Assembly (NCBI RefSeq): GCF_028476545.1
Contig: NW_026731642.1
Span: 424,501 to 488,500, forward strand
DNA from: Physella acuta
Lineage: Eukaryota; Mollusca; Gastropoda; Physidae
Direction of reading: 5' to 3'
DNA: 64,000 nucleotides
Below are positions 35,796 through 46,500 of this stretch, one piece after another (the first letter of the stretch is position 1; every line of letters begins with the position of its first letter). The position numbers were made by a program, and so were the translations under genes. A model generated the notes under the pieces. That model had not been told where the DNA came from. It worked only from the letters and a program-made list of their open reading frames with translations, and did not search any database.

Positions 35796-38700
35796 TTACA
35801 TCCTTGACAAACAATCAGCCACAACATTATCACTACCCTTAATGTGTGAAATTTCCAGATTAAAATTTTGGAAATATAAGCACCATCTCAATATTCTTTG
35901 ATTTGTCTGTCCTAACTTAGAGGTAAATTTCAGGGGATCATGGTCAGAAAACACTCTGACTGGATTGGTTGAAGAAGAGACATAGACTTCAAAATGTTGT
36001 AATGACAAAACTAAAGCTAAAGCTTCTTTTTCAATAGTAGAATAATTCTTTTGGTTTTCATTTAACTTCCTGGAAAAAAAGGCAATGGGATGGTCAATTC
36101 CCATGTTGTCTTCTTGAAATAGGACTGAGCCAATGGCTAAGTTGCTAGCATCAATGGCAAGTTTAAAGGGCTTGCTAAAATTTGGTGCAGCCATAACAGG
36201 AGCATTTGATAAAAATGACTTAATGGTTAAAAAAGCTTCTTGACATTTATTGGACCATTCAAATTCAACACCCTTTTTCAATAATGCAGTAAGAGGTTCA
36301 GCAATAGCTGAAAAGTTTTGACAGAACCGCCTATAGTAACCAGCCATCCCAAGGAACTTTTTGATCTCTTTACAATTTTTGGGAGGTGGTAACCTTACAA
36401 TAGCATCTACTTTAGCTTCAATGGGCCGAACTTGGTTCGTTCCCACTTGATAACCCAAATAGGTAATTGAAGCTTTACAGAAATCACTTTTATGTAAGTT
36501 TACAGTAAAATTAACTTCAGACAATTTTCTAAAAAGGTTAGTCACTTGAACAATATGTTCTTCAAAAGTATTAGAAAATACAACTATATCATCTATGTAG
36601 GCCTCACATTGGTCTATGTCAGCAATGACAGAGTTAATGACTCTCTGGAAAGTTTGACCAGCATTTCGCATACCAAAGGGCATACGTTTGTATCTATAAA
36701 AACCATTAGGGGTTACAAAAGCAGATATTTCTTTTGCACGGTCAGATAAGGGGATTTGCCAGTATCCTGAAAGTAAATCAATTTTGGAAATTATCTTAGC
36801 CTGACCAACTTTATCAATAACGTCTTCTATCCGAGGTAATGGATAGGAATCAGCTTTGGTGAGCGCATTCACCTTCCTAAAGTCGGTCACAAACCTGAAA
36901 GATCCACCGTCTTTCGGTACTAGGAGACATGGGGAACTCCAGCTGCTGAAACTGGGCTCAATGATATCATTCTTGAGCATATAATCAATTTCATCTTTTA
37001 TCAAAGCAGCTTTTTCCGGGTTAACTCTATAGGGGTGTTGTTTAATGGGTTTTGCGTCACCAACGTCTACATCATGAGGTGGAACCTTCGCTTCTTTGGG
37101 GACATCCCCAAAAATAGAGGGAAATGTCTCAAATAACTGAGACAATCTCTGGCTTTCCTCTGTGGACAAATGCATAAGGTGGACATTCAAATTATCTAAA
37201 AAGGAAGAATTTACCAATTTTGGAGGTTTCAATTTATCATGTATCACATCATCAGAAACATTAGAACATACAGGTAAAGTAATTTTAGCTGTGGATTGAA
37301 AATTGTTACAATTATCATAATACTTTTTCAGTGAGTTGACATGATACACTGTCTGTTTCTTTCTTCTGTCGGGCGTATTGACAACATAGTTCAAATCACT
37401 TAATTTTGAATGCACAGTAAAGGGTCCACAATATCTCAAGGATAACGCATTGTTCGGAGTAGGCACTAGCACAAGAACTTTGTCGCCTGGATTGAATGTT
37501 CGTTTACAAGAACTCTTATCATACAGTCCTTTCATTCTCACTTGGGCCTTTCTTAAGTTCTTGTGAGCCATTTCGCACACGGCTTTCAGTCGAACGTGAA
37601 AATCGTCGAAGTTTTCCACTGGATGATCACTGGTACCTGTCCAACGTTCGTGTATCAGCTTCAGGGGGCCACGGACAGAATGTCCAAACACAAGTTGAAA
37701 AGGCGAGTAGCCTAAAGAGTCCTGGACACAGTCCCTCGCGGCGAAAATAATCCAAGGAACAGTCTCATCCCATTGGGTGTTACTATTAGCGAGCGTTCTT
37801 AGCATGGTTTTGAGGGTTTGGTGGAACCTCTCAAGTACGCCTTGAGACTGAGGGTGGTAGGCTGAGCTGGTGATGTGGGTAACGCCTAGCTTGGCTAGTG
37901 CTTCCTGAAAATGGTGACTGGTGAAGTTGCTGCCTTGATCTGTTTGCACGATTCTAGGTAATCCAAAGGTAGTGAAGAACCGGGTCATGGCTCTGACTAC
38001 AGTCTTTGCCTTAATGTTCCGTAAGGGAATCGCCTCGGGAAAACGGGTACTTGAACACATAAAGGTAAGTAGGTACTCGTTGCCCGCCTTGGTTTTAGGC
38101 AAGGGACCTACACAGTCCATGACGATTTTAGAAAAAGGTTCTTCTAATACAGGAATCGGACTCAAAGGGGCCTTAGGAATTGTCTGGTTTGGCTTTCCGG
38201 CCAACTGACAGTTCGTGCAACTTCTACAGTAACGCGACACATCTTTTCTCATTTTGGGCCAAAAGAACAGTTCTTTGATCTTCGCCGTCGTTTTAGTGAC
38301 ACCTGGGTGCGCTGACATTGGATGGTCATGTGCCAGCTTAAGTATTTCATGCCGATAAGGTGGAGGGACCCACAGCTGGTTTTTACCCAACCATGGTTCG
38401 GCTGGTGAGGCATTCACTGGTATAGCGCGACGAAAGAAGAGGCCGTTCTCGGAGAAATATTCTCCATCGTCAGGTGATAGAGATTTTTCGACCGTTGCCT
38501 TGAGTTCCGCGTCGACTTGTTGAGCTTTAATGATGTCTTCCTGAGATATCCTCAGGGGTAAGCCCAGGCTTGTGTTCTCTGGAAGCATAGACTCCAATTT
38601 GGGAGTCGAATTTCTTGACGATGACGGTAGGTGTGGTTCAGGCGTTGTGTCAGCTAATTGTTTGGTCTGGCTTCTTGTCACCGCACATGCAGGATACAGT

Positions 38701-40367
38701 TCATTATCATTATCTGGAACTGTTGACAAAGGGTCTGAAACCGTACAGGGGTATACTTTGCTTCCCGCAAGGTCATTCCCTAGAAGTAGGTGTACTCCTG
38801 GGACAGGAATACTATCTATCACACCTAAAATGACCTCACCTTCGACGAGATGATGTTTCAGGGCAAACTTGTGTAGAGGGACGACAGTAGATTTCGTCCC
38901 CACTCCCTGGATAATGGAAATCCTTCCGGTGTTCGTCTCTGGTGAAATGTCCATTGAACTTTTCAAAAGGAGTGATTGTGACGCTCCTGTGTCTCTTAGA
39001 ACGGTGATATTCTTCTGAGACAACGGATCACCTGGTTTGCTAATGATGGCTTCGGCAATAAAAGATGAAAAGTCAACTTTTCTCGATCCCTCGAGATCGG
39101 TAGACTCGGAAGAAACTGGATGGTGGCGAGAACAGTCAAAATGTGACTGCACATAATGCGTGGAGACTTGACTACCTTCTTGCGGACACTTAGGGTTAGA
39201 GTCCTTTTGAATTCTAGAGTTCATAGTTGAACTGGCTGCTTGAGGGGGTAGAGCATAGTGCGCAGAAGTACGCACCACCTCTCTGTTATATTGACGACGT
39301 TTGTAACAGTCCTTGACATGGTGACCAGGCCTTTTGCAGAACTGGCATACTGCTCGACGATTGAGAGTTGATCTTGGTTTCTCTCTGGACTGTGATGTCT
39401 TCAAATGTTGGCCAACAGGAGGATTGCTGCCAAAAAGGGGAAGCACGGGGTTGAGGCGGTTTCCTGACACTGGTGGTTTCTTATGCACCAACATATATGT
39501 GTCAGCCGACTCAGCAGCCTTCTGGATGTCAGTTATCTTGTTATCCAGAATGTGTAGTCGTATCTCTTCAGGCAGGGACGATAGGAATTCTTCCCTTAGG
39601 ATAAGTGACCTGAGTTTCTCAAACTCAGAAACTCCCTCCGAGTGTAGCCACCTTGAGAATATTTTCTCCTTTTCAAAGAGAAATTCCACATATGATTGTG
39701 TGGGTAACTTGCGGAGTGTTCGGAATTTTGTCCGATAGGCCTCGGGCGTCAGTGCGTAGGCCTTCAAAATGGCAGTCTTGACCAAACTATAGTTATTTTG
39801 AACGTCGTGAGAGAGTGCCTGGTATGTTTTTGCAGCTTTCCCAGTAAGGACAGAGCTCAATAAAGCAGTAATGGAGGTTTCGGGCCATTCACAAGTCTTC
39901 GCTAAACTCTCAAACGAGTTAAAGAAAACGACCAAATCTGTTTCATCAAATTTAGGAACTAATTTCCCAAATTTGGCAATCACTTGCCCTACCGACAACT
40001 TTTTTGGATCTACCAGAGAAGTGACATCACTAACTTGACCAAACTCTAATTCCAACCTCCTCTTATCTAAAGCAATTTTAGCCTCTAACTCCTGTCTCTC
40101 TAGAGCAACTTTCTCCTTCTCTAAAGCAATTCTAGCTTCTAATTCTACCTTCTCTAGAGTTTTCTCCTCGCGGAGCAACACACCAGCCAACAAACTTTCA
40201 TCAAATACTCCTTCATTAATGAAATGAACAACAATTTTATCTCTCAACACTTCTGACTTCTGCGTAACAGAATAATCCAATTTCAATTCCTTAACAACAC
40301 TAACCAAAACTTTTCTACTCAACTTTTCTACATCTTCAACAGTAGGATTAGCCAAAAAAGACTCCAT
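35796..40367 (-). CDS. gag-pol polyprotein of the Gmr1-type Ty3/gypsy element
   Basis: One 1523-residue open frame. Residues 55-110: charged heptad-like helix. About 115-300: gag capsid-like region. 341-354: zinc knuckle (CQFCKRPGHHVKDC). About 459: protease DTGA. 682-720: integrase zinc finger (HPMSAHPGVTK...CRSCTNC). About 745-850: integrase core with D (VMDCVG), D (QTDQGSNF) and E (GVLERFHQ). About 978-985: a GPF/Y-type module (YCGPFTV). About 1110-1310: reverse transcriptase with FRFVTDFRKVN, KIDLLSGYWQI, MPFGMRNAGQTFQ and YIDD (about 1257). About 1390-1523: RNase H (AIDASNLAIGSVLFQ, DHDPL). Gag and pol are fused without a frame change. The early ATG at 40367 lies about 250 bp from the LTR and fits the leader. 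It is a transposon protein, not a host gene. Confidence 0.93.
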   Translation of the reverse strand: MESFLANPTVEDVEKLSRKVLVSVVKELKLDYSVTQKSEVLRDKIVVHFINEGVFDESLLAGVLLREEKTLEKVELEARIALEKEKVALERQELEAKIALDKRRLELEFGQVSDVTSLVDPKKLSVGQVIAKFGKLVPKFDETDLVVFFNSFESLAKTCEWPETSITALLSSVLTGKAAKTYQALSHDVQNNYSLVKTAILKAYALTPEAYRTKFRTLRKLPTQSYVEFLFEKEKIFSRWLHSEGVSEFEKLRSLILREEFLSSLPEEIRLHILDNKITDIQKAAESADTYMLVHKKPPVSGNRLNPVLPLFGSNPPVGQHLKTSQSREKPRSTLNRRAVCQFCKRPGHHVKDCYKRRQYNREVVRTSAHYALPPQAASSTMNSRIQKDSNPKCPQEGSQVSTHYVQSHFDCSRHHPVSSESTDLEGSRKVDFSSFIAEAIISKPGDPLSQKNITVLRDTGASQSLLLKSSMDISPETNTGRISIIQGVGTKSTVVPLHKFALKHHLVEGEVILGVIDSIPVPGVHLLLGNDLAGSKVYPCTVSDPLSTVPDNDNELYPACAVTRSQTKQLADTTPEPHLPSSSRNSTPKLESMLPENTSLGLPLRISQEDIIKAQQVDAELKATVEKSLSPDDGEYFSENGLFFRRAIPVNASPAEPWLGKNQLWVPPPYRHEILKLAHDHPMSAHPGVTKTTAKIKELFFWPKMRKDVSRYCRSCTNCQLAGKPNQTIPKAPLSPIPVLEEPFSKIVMDCVGPLPKTKAGNEYLLTFMCSSTRFPEAIPLRNIKAKTVVRAMTRFFTTFGLPRIVQTDQGSNFTSHHFQEALAKLGVTHITSSAYHPQSQGVLERFHQTLKTMLRTLANSNTQWDETVPWIIFAARDCVQDSLGYSPFQLVFGHSVRGPLKLIHERWTGTSDHPVENFDDFHVRLKAVCEMAHKNLRKAQVRMKGLYDKSSCKRTFNPGDKVLVLVPTPNNALSLRYCGPFTVHSKLSDLNYVVNTPDRRKKQTVYHVNSLKKYYDNCNNFQSTAKITLPVCSNVSDDVIHDKLKPPKLVNSSFLDNLNVHLMHLSTEESQRLSQLFETFPSIFGDVPKEAKVPPHDVDVGDAKPIKQHPYRVNPEKAALIKDEIDYMLKNDIIEPSFSSWSSPCLLVPKDGGSFRFVTDFRKVNALTKADSYPLPRIEDVIDKVGQAKIISKIDLLSGYWQIPLSDRAKEISAFVTPNGFYRYKRMPFGMRNAGQTFQRVINSVIADIDQCEAYIDDIVVFSNTFEEHIVQVTNLFRKLSEVNFTVNLHKSDFCKASITYLGYQVGTNQVRPIEAKVDAIVRLPPPKNCKEIKKFLGMAGYYRRFCQNFSAIAEPLTALLKKGVEFEWSNKCQEAFLTIKSFLSNAPVMAAPNFSKPFKLAIDASNLAIGSVLFQEDNMGIDHPIAFFSRKLNENQKNYSTIEKEALALVLSLQHFEVYVSSSTNPVRVFSDHDPLKFTSKLGQTNQRILRWCLYFQNFNLEISHIKGSDNVVADCLSRM

Positions 40368-40595
40368 AACACTAACTTGAAAATCACAACAAGCCTAGAT
40401 TCTTTAAATTAACACACCGTGTTGGGCCGTGTACTTGACCTCTAAATGTAGGACGTGACACGTCTGCTTATTTGACCTAGATACTCTAGCCTGAGCGCGC
40501 GTTGTAAGAACACTGCGCTACTGGATATAAAACAACTAAATCCAACTAACCTTAGTATTCAACTGATATAACCAACAACTGGAACGACAGATTAA

Positions 40596-40613
40596 ATCCC
40601 GGACGAGCCCCCA
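40596..40613 (-). other. primer binding site, tRNA-Pro type
   Basis: Minus strand tgggggctcgtccgggat, 3 nt after the 5' LTR end. This 18-mer is complementary to the 3' end of tRNA-Pro and equals the proline primer site known from murine leukaemia-type retroviruses. Confidence 0.85.
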
Positions 40614-40616
40614 CTT

Positions 40617-41399
40617 TGTAACGTTAACCAATCTATCAGCCAAATAGAAGGAGAACGTCCCCGGATTCTTTTTTCGGGGTCATATGCAAATGCCTTACGG
40701 CCTAAGTGGATGAACACTTAACACAACGACTCACTAGGGCTCGAATTTAATGTCTAGGGAAGCTAGTGATACTATTGTAATTAACACTCATCCAATCTAC
40801 ATACGACCTTTTAATCAGCGAACACAATTGTGGCAGAACACAAAGATGAACTAGATAAAATATTTAATGTATAAAATATCAAAAACCCAACTTACACAAT
40901 GTAGGAAAAAACACTATCACAGATTTCTACACTGTCAAAAAAACAGCCACAGGCCACACAACACTGCTGTAGCTTCAGGAATTACTTAGCGACAAGTAAT
41001 ATTAAACTAGAAGACTAAATCACTTAAGAAAGCAAGGCACACACAGGTCTTAAGTACTCTCACGTTCAAATGGTCAGAGTCTATAGCCGGACAATATGGA
41101 CGGCTGCCTGAGCAAGATAAAACGGCCTCGTAGACTGCCAGGTCAAGATAAACTGCCTCGTGTTGCGAGTGTGCAGTGCAATTAAAGACTTCTGTGACAG
41201 GGGAGGTTATCCTCAACTCATGTCGCCATTGGTTGGGATAATCATCTGATCAGAATCATTCAATCAGATTTTAATGGAAAATTTCTATGTCTCAAACACC
41301 TTAATAAGTCAGTGGAAAAACCCCAGGTGTTACACCATCATTCCATATAAGGAATTATACAATGTCAAAATAAAAATGACTCGACCTAAGTAGGTCACA
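40617..41399 (-). repeat. 5' LTR
   Basis: 783 bp, the same length as the 3' LTR and nearly identical. It carries the element's promoter and poly(A) functions by family rule. It ends 878 bp upstream of the SPPL3 ATG, in the opposite direction. Confidence 0.92.
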
Positions 41400-41559
41400 C
41401 TGTTAATTTTTCTTTCATAATTTTTTTTTTTAATTTTACTTCTAATTCTTTTAATTTTACTTCTACTAATTTGACCCCTGTCTGAATCATAAATGGTTAT
41501 GTGATATGGTCAAAGCATACAACTTTCCTTTGGAATCCTTCATATATAATTTTAATGGC

Positions 41560-42248
41560 ATTAATGTCATTGAACCCATTTCTAATTGTCTAGTGTGTTG
41601 CCAGTTTCACCATCTAACCACTCTCCCATTGTCAACATAATTAAGCCATCTAACCAACAGATGACTACTTTCCTATTGACCACATATATGAATCATTTAA
41701 CCACCAACTGACCACTCATCTACTGTCCACATATTTGAGCCATCTAACAAACAATTGACCACTCTCCTATTGAACCATTTAACCACCAACTGACCACTCG
41801 CACTGACCACATATTTGAATCATTTAACCACCAACTGACCACCCATCTACTGACCACATATTTGAGCCATCTAACAAACAATTGACCACTCTCCTATTGA
41901 ACCATTTAACCACCAACTGACCACTCGCACTGACCACATATTTGAATCATTTAACCACCAACTGACCACTCATCTACTGTCCACATATTTGAGCCATCTA
42001 ACAAACAATTGACCACTCTCCTATTGAATCATTTAACCACCAACTGATCATTCGTGTTGTCCACACATTTGAACCATTTAACCACCAACTGACCATTCGT
42101 GTTGTCCACACGTTTGAATCATTTAACCACCAACTGACCATTCGTGTTGTCCACACGTTTGAACCATTTAACCACCAACTGACCATTCGTGTTGTCCACA
42201 CGTTTGAACCATTTAACCACCAACTGACCACTCTTGTATTGTCCACAG
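41560..42248. repeat. 45-bp minisatellite abutting SPPL3 exon 1
   Basis: Units of tttgaaccatttaaccacca then actgaccattcgtgttgtcc. The left half has a longer, roughly 126-bp higher-order unit (ctactgtccacatatttgag, then catctaacaaacaattgacc). The last unit ends in attgtccacag at 42248, directly before the exon-like sequence with the SPPL3 start. The array therefore occupies the place of the proximal promoter or an upstream intron end. Confidence 0.9.
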
Positions 42249-42277
42249 ATTTGAATGTTGAAGCGAGTCTTGAAAAG

Positions 42278-43448
42278 ATGCCAGACGAACAGATAACTGA
42301 GGCGGCCACCATCTCGTGAGTCACGTGGTGTTTGTTGACATGTCTGTGTACGTTGTATTTTTGTTTCTGCTGGTCCATGTTAAGTCTGTCCCGGCCTGGC
42401 TTGGACACAGGTACGTTGTCTGGTCACCTCAAGCCCTGGGCTGGTCGTGGACAGGGGTCACGTGTCCCTCTTCCCTCATTCCCCCGCCTTTCACCCACCA
42501 ACAAACACGTACTTTTTCTCGTCATTTTGGCTTCACACCTATACGCTTTTCCTGTCTTTTTAATGTTACACATTTTCTTGTATCAGTAGATCCCACATAT
42601 ACACATTTCTCGTCTCCAATGTCGAAGAAATTAAAATAAAACACTGCACAGTTACAGTTTAAACTAAGACCTTTACAGACAACATTGATGAGCTCTCATT
42701 TACATAGTTGATGAGTTCCACGAACCTAATTTAAAAAGAGTTAAGCCATAACTTTAAAAAAAAAAACCAACAGCGTCGAAAATGGACTGACAGATGTATT
42801 GAAATACATGATTATTCTTTGGTAGAGCGCGAGACTGTTAACTCGAGAGTCTCAAGTTCGAATCTGGGTTCTAGTCCCTGAGTACACCCAACTCTGATGA
42901 GTACTTAACTCACGTTAGGGGATTTAAGGGCGGCTAGGCATAGAGCTGCCCACACTATCCCTTCATATGCCCGAGGTCACGAAACATGAACACTACTTCA
43001 TCTCCCCAGTGGGTCGCTAAAGAGGAATCATTTTTTATTTTATTTTTTATTTTTGGGAACTCTTCTGGTCTGAAGTTTAGTTCCATTGTTCTCACACTGT
43101 TTTAGTCTATAACCATTTTTCTCTCATACATGCGTGAAAACGCTCTGGTAGAAGAAACACAGGTCGTATGTTAGAGCAGCACTGCAGGGATTTGACCCCC
43201 CCCCCCCCCCCCACACACACACTTCTGTCGCCAATCTTTGCCGTGGAGTGGAGTGCAATACTGCTACCTTTGTCCAGCACTGAAGGGCATAAGGGTGATT
43301 GCTAAATTTAACTGACATAAATTTTACTACATTGGTGTGGATACGATTCACTGTCGTCATTATCATTGCATTAGTATCATAGCGGAGCATAGGGCCTCCT
43401 TCAAATCTCGTCACTCTCTGCAGTCTTATCCCAGCCTTTGCATGCAAG

Positions 43449-43526
<78 letters not shown>

Positions 43527-46500
43527 CGGTACTTGTCTACATTATGCTACATGCGGCATGTCGAAGTCTTTTGACTGGTATTGATAAGTGACACGTCTGT
43601 TGGCTGCTGTGGTACTTAACGACGTATATGTGTGCGTGGCGAGGGGGGGGGGGATTATGGCCTTACATTCTTATGTTGACCGTACTTGTGGCAGTACACA
43701 TAAGGCCCTGTTTGTCATGCGCGGATTACCGCGCGGTAATGCGACGCTTGCCATGGTAACGGATCAGCACGGGTCATCGCGTCAGCCCGTGCAGTCACGC
43801 GAGGGTTTTTGTCTTTAAACCGTGTTACCAAGATTTACAGCTGTTTCTGTCGGGAATCTGTGTCACCAATACTTTTGTAAACTACAGGATCTGTGTCACC
43901 AATACCTTTTTAAACTAGAGGATCTGTGTCACCAATACTTTTTTAAACTAGGGAATCTGTCACCAATACCTTTTTAAGCAATCTGTGTCCCCAATACTTT
44001 TGTAAACTAGGGAATCTGTGTCACCAATACTTTTTTAAACTAAGGGATACTGTGTCACCAATACCTTTTTAAACTAGGGAATCTGTGTCACCAATACCTT
44101 TTTAAACTAGAGGATGTAACGGACACCTATCTACCAGCCAGATAGATGGTGAACGCCCCCGGATTCTTTTTTGGAGTTATATGCAAATGACATAAAGCCT
44201 AAATGAATGAACACTAACTCAACAACACACTAGGGCTCGATTTCGATGTCTAGGGAAAACTAGTGATACTATTGAAGTTAACAACTCATCCAATCTGCAT
44301 ACAACCTTTAATAAGCGAACACAGTTGTGGCAGAACACAAGGTTAAACAAGATAAAATATTTAATTTAGAAAATAACAAAACCCAACTTACAAAGCGTAA
44401 GAAAAAATTCTATCACAGATTCTAACACTGTATAAAAATAGCCACTGGTCACATAACACTGCTATAGCATCAAGAATCACTTGGCGACAAGTAATATAAT
44501 ATTAGAACACTTTAACAACTTAGGAATGCATAGCACACTCAGGACTTAAGTTCTCTCACGTTCAAATGGTCAGAATCTATTGCCGGACAAAATGGACGGC
44601 CTGGTCATAATGGACCGCTTGATCAAGGTAGACTGCCTCGTGTCGCCTGTGGGCGATCTAGTTAAAGACTTAGGCAACAGGGGAGGTTATCCTCAACTCA
44701 TGTGGCCATTGGTTGGGGTGGTCATCTGGTCTGAATTAATCAATCAGATCTTGATGGAAAATTTCTACGTCTTAGACACTCTTAATAAGACAGTGGAAAA
44801 ACCCCGGTAGTTGCACCATCAATCCATATATGGTATTAACACAATGTCAAAATAAAACATTACTGGACCTAAGTAGGTCACAAGGATCTGTGTCACCAAT
44901 ACATTTTTAAACTAGAGGATCTGTGTCACCAATACTTTTTAAAACTAGGGAATCTGTGTCACCAATACTTTTTTAAACTAGGGATACTGTGTCACCAATG
45001 CCTTTTTAAACTAGGGATACTGTGTCACCAATACCTTTTTAAACTAGGGAATCTGTGTCACCAATACCTTTTTAAACTAAGTTATACTTTGTCACCAATA
45101 CCTTTTTAAACTAAGGGATACTGTCGCCAATACCTTTTTAAACTAGGGAATCTGTGTCACCAATACCTTTTTAAACTAAGTTATACTTTGTCACCAATAC
45201 CTTTTTAAACTAAGGGATACTGTCGCCAATACCTGTTTAAACTAAGGGATACTGTGTCACCAATACCTTTTTAAACTAGGGAATCTGTCACCAATACCTT
45301 TTTAAACTAGGGAATCTGTGCCACCAATACCTTTTTAAACTAAGTTATACTTTGTCACCAATACCTTTTTAAACTAAGGGATACTGTCGCCAATACCTGT
45401 TTAAACTAAGGGATACTGTGTCACCAATACCTTTTTAAACTAGGGAATCTGTCACCAATACCTTTTTAAACTAGGGAATCTGTGTCACCAATACCTTTTT
45501 AAACTAAGTTATACTTTGTCACCAATACCTTTTTAAACTAAGGGATACTGTCGCCAATACCTTTTTAAACTAGGGAATCTGTGTCACCAATACCTTTTTA
45601 AACTAAGGGATACTGTCGCCAATACCTGTTTAAACTAAGGGATACTGTGTCACCAATACCTTTTTAAACTAGGGAATCTGTCACCAATACCTTTTTAAAC
45701 TAGAGGATCTGTGTCACCAATACCTTTTTAAACTAGAGGATCTGTGTCACCAATACTTTTTTAAACTAGAGGATCTGTGTCACCAATACCTTTTTAAACT
45801 AGAGGATCTGTGTCACCAATACTTTTTTAAACTAGAGGATCTGTGTCACCAATACCTTTTTAAACTAGAGGATCTGTGTCACCAATACTTTTTTAAACTA
45901 GGGAATCTGTCACCAATACCTTTTTAAGCAATCTGTGTCCCCAATACTTTTGTAAACTAGGGAATCTGTGTCACCAATACTTTTTTAAACTAAGGGATAC
46001 TGTGTCACCAATACCTTTTTAAAATAGGGAATCTGTGTCACCAATACCTTTTTAAACTAGAGGATGTAACGGACACCTATCTACCAGCCAGATAGATGGT
46101 GAACGCCCCCGGATTCTTTTTTGGAGTTATATGCAAATGACATAAAGCCTAAATGAATGAACACTAACTCAACAACACACTAGGGCTCGATTTCGATGTC
46201 TAGGGAAAACTAGTGATACTATTGAAGTTAACAACTCATCCAATCTGCATACAACCTTTAATAAGCGAACACAGTTGTGGCAGAACACAAGGTTAAACAA
46301 GATAAAATATTTAATTTAGAAAATAACAAAACCCAACTTACAAAGCGTAAGAAAAAATTCTATCACAGATTCTAACACTGTATAAAAATAGCCACTGGTC
46401 ACATAACACTGCTATAGCATCAAGAATCACTTGGCGACAAGTAATATAATATTAGAACACTTTAACAACTTAGGAATGCATAGCACACTCAGGACTTAAG

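Larger units (their letters stand above)
34484..41399 (-). mobile_element. whole-looking Ty3/gypsy LTR retrotransposon, Gmr1-type domain order
   Basis: 6.9 kb on the minus strand: 5' LTR 40617-41399, primer binding site 40596-40613, a single gag-pol frame 40367-35796, polypurine tract 35280-35267 and 3' LTR 34484-35266. The LTRs are both 783 bp, start and end with TG...CA, and are nearly identical by eye, so the insertion is young. Pol order is protease, integrase, reverse transcriptase, RNase H. Most Ty3/gypsy elements have integrase last; the known exceptions are the Gmr1-like elements described from deuterostomes. No envelope frame is seen. It looks whole. No target duplication can be read, because the left side continues into a truncated second unit. 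Confidence 0.92.
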
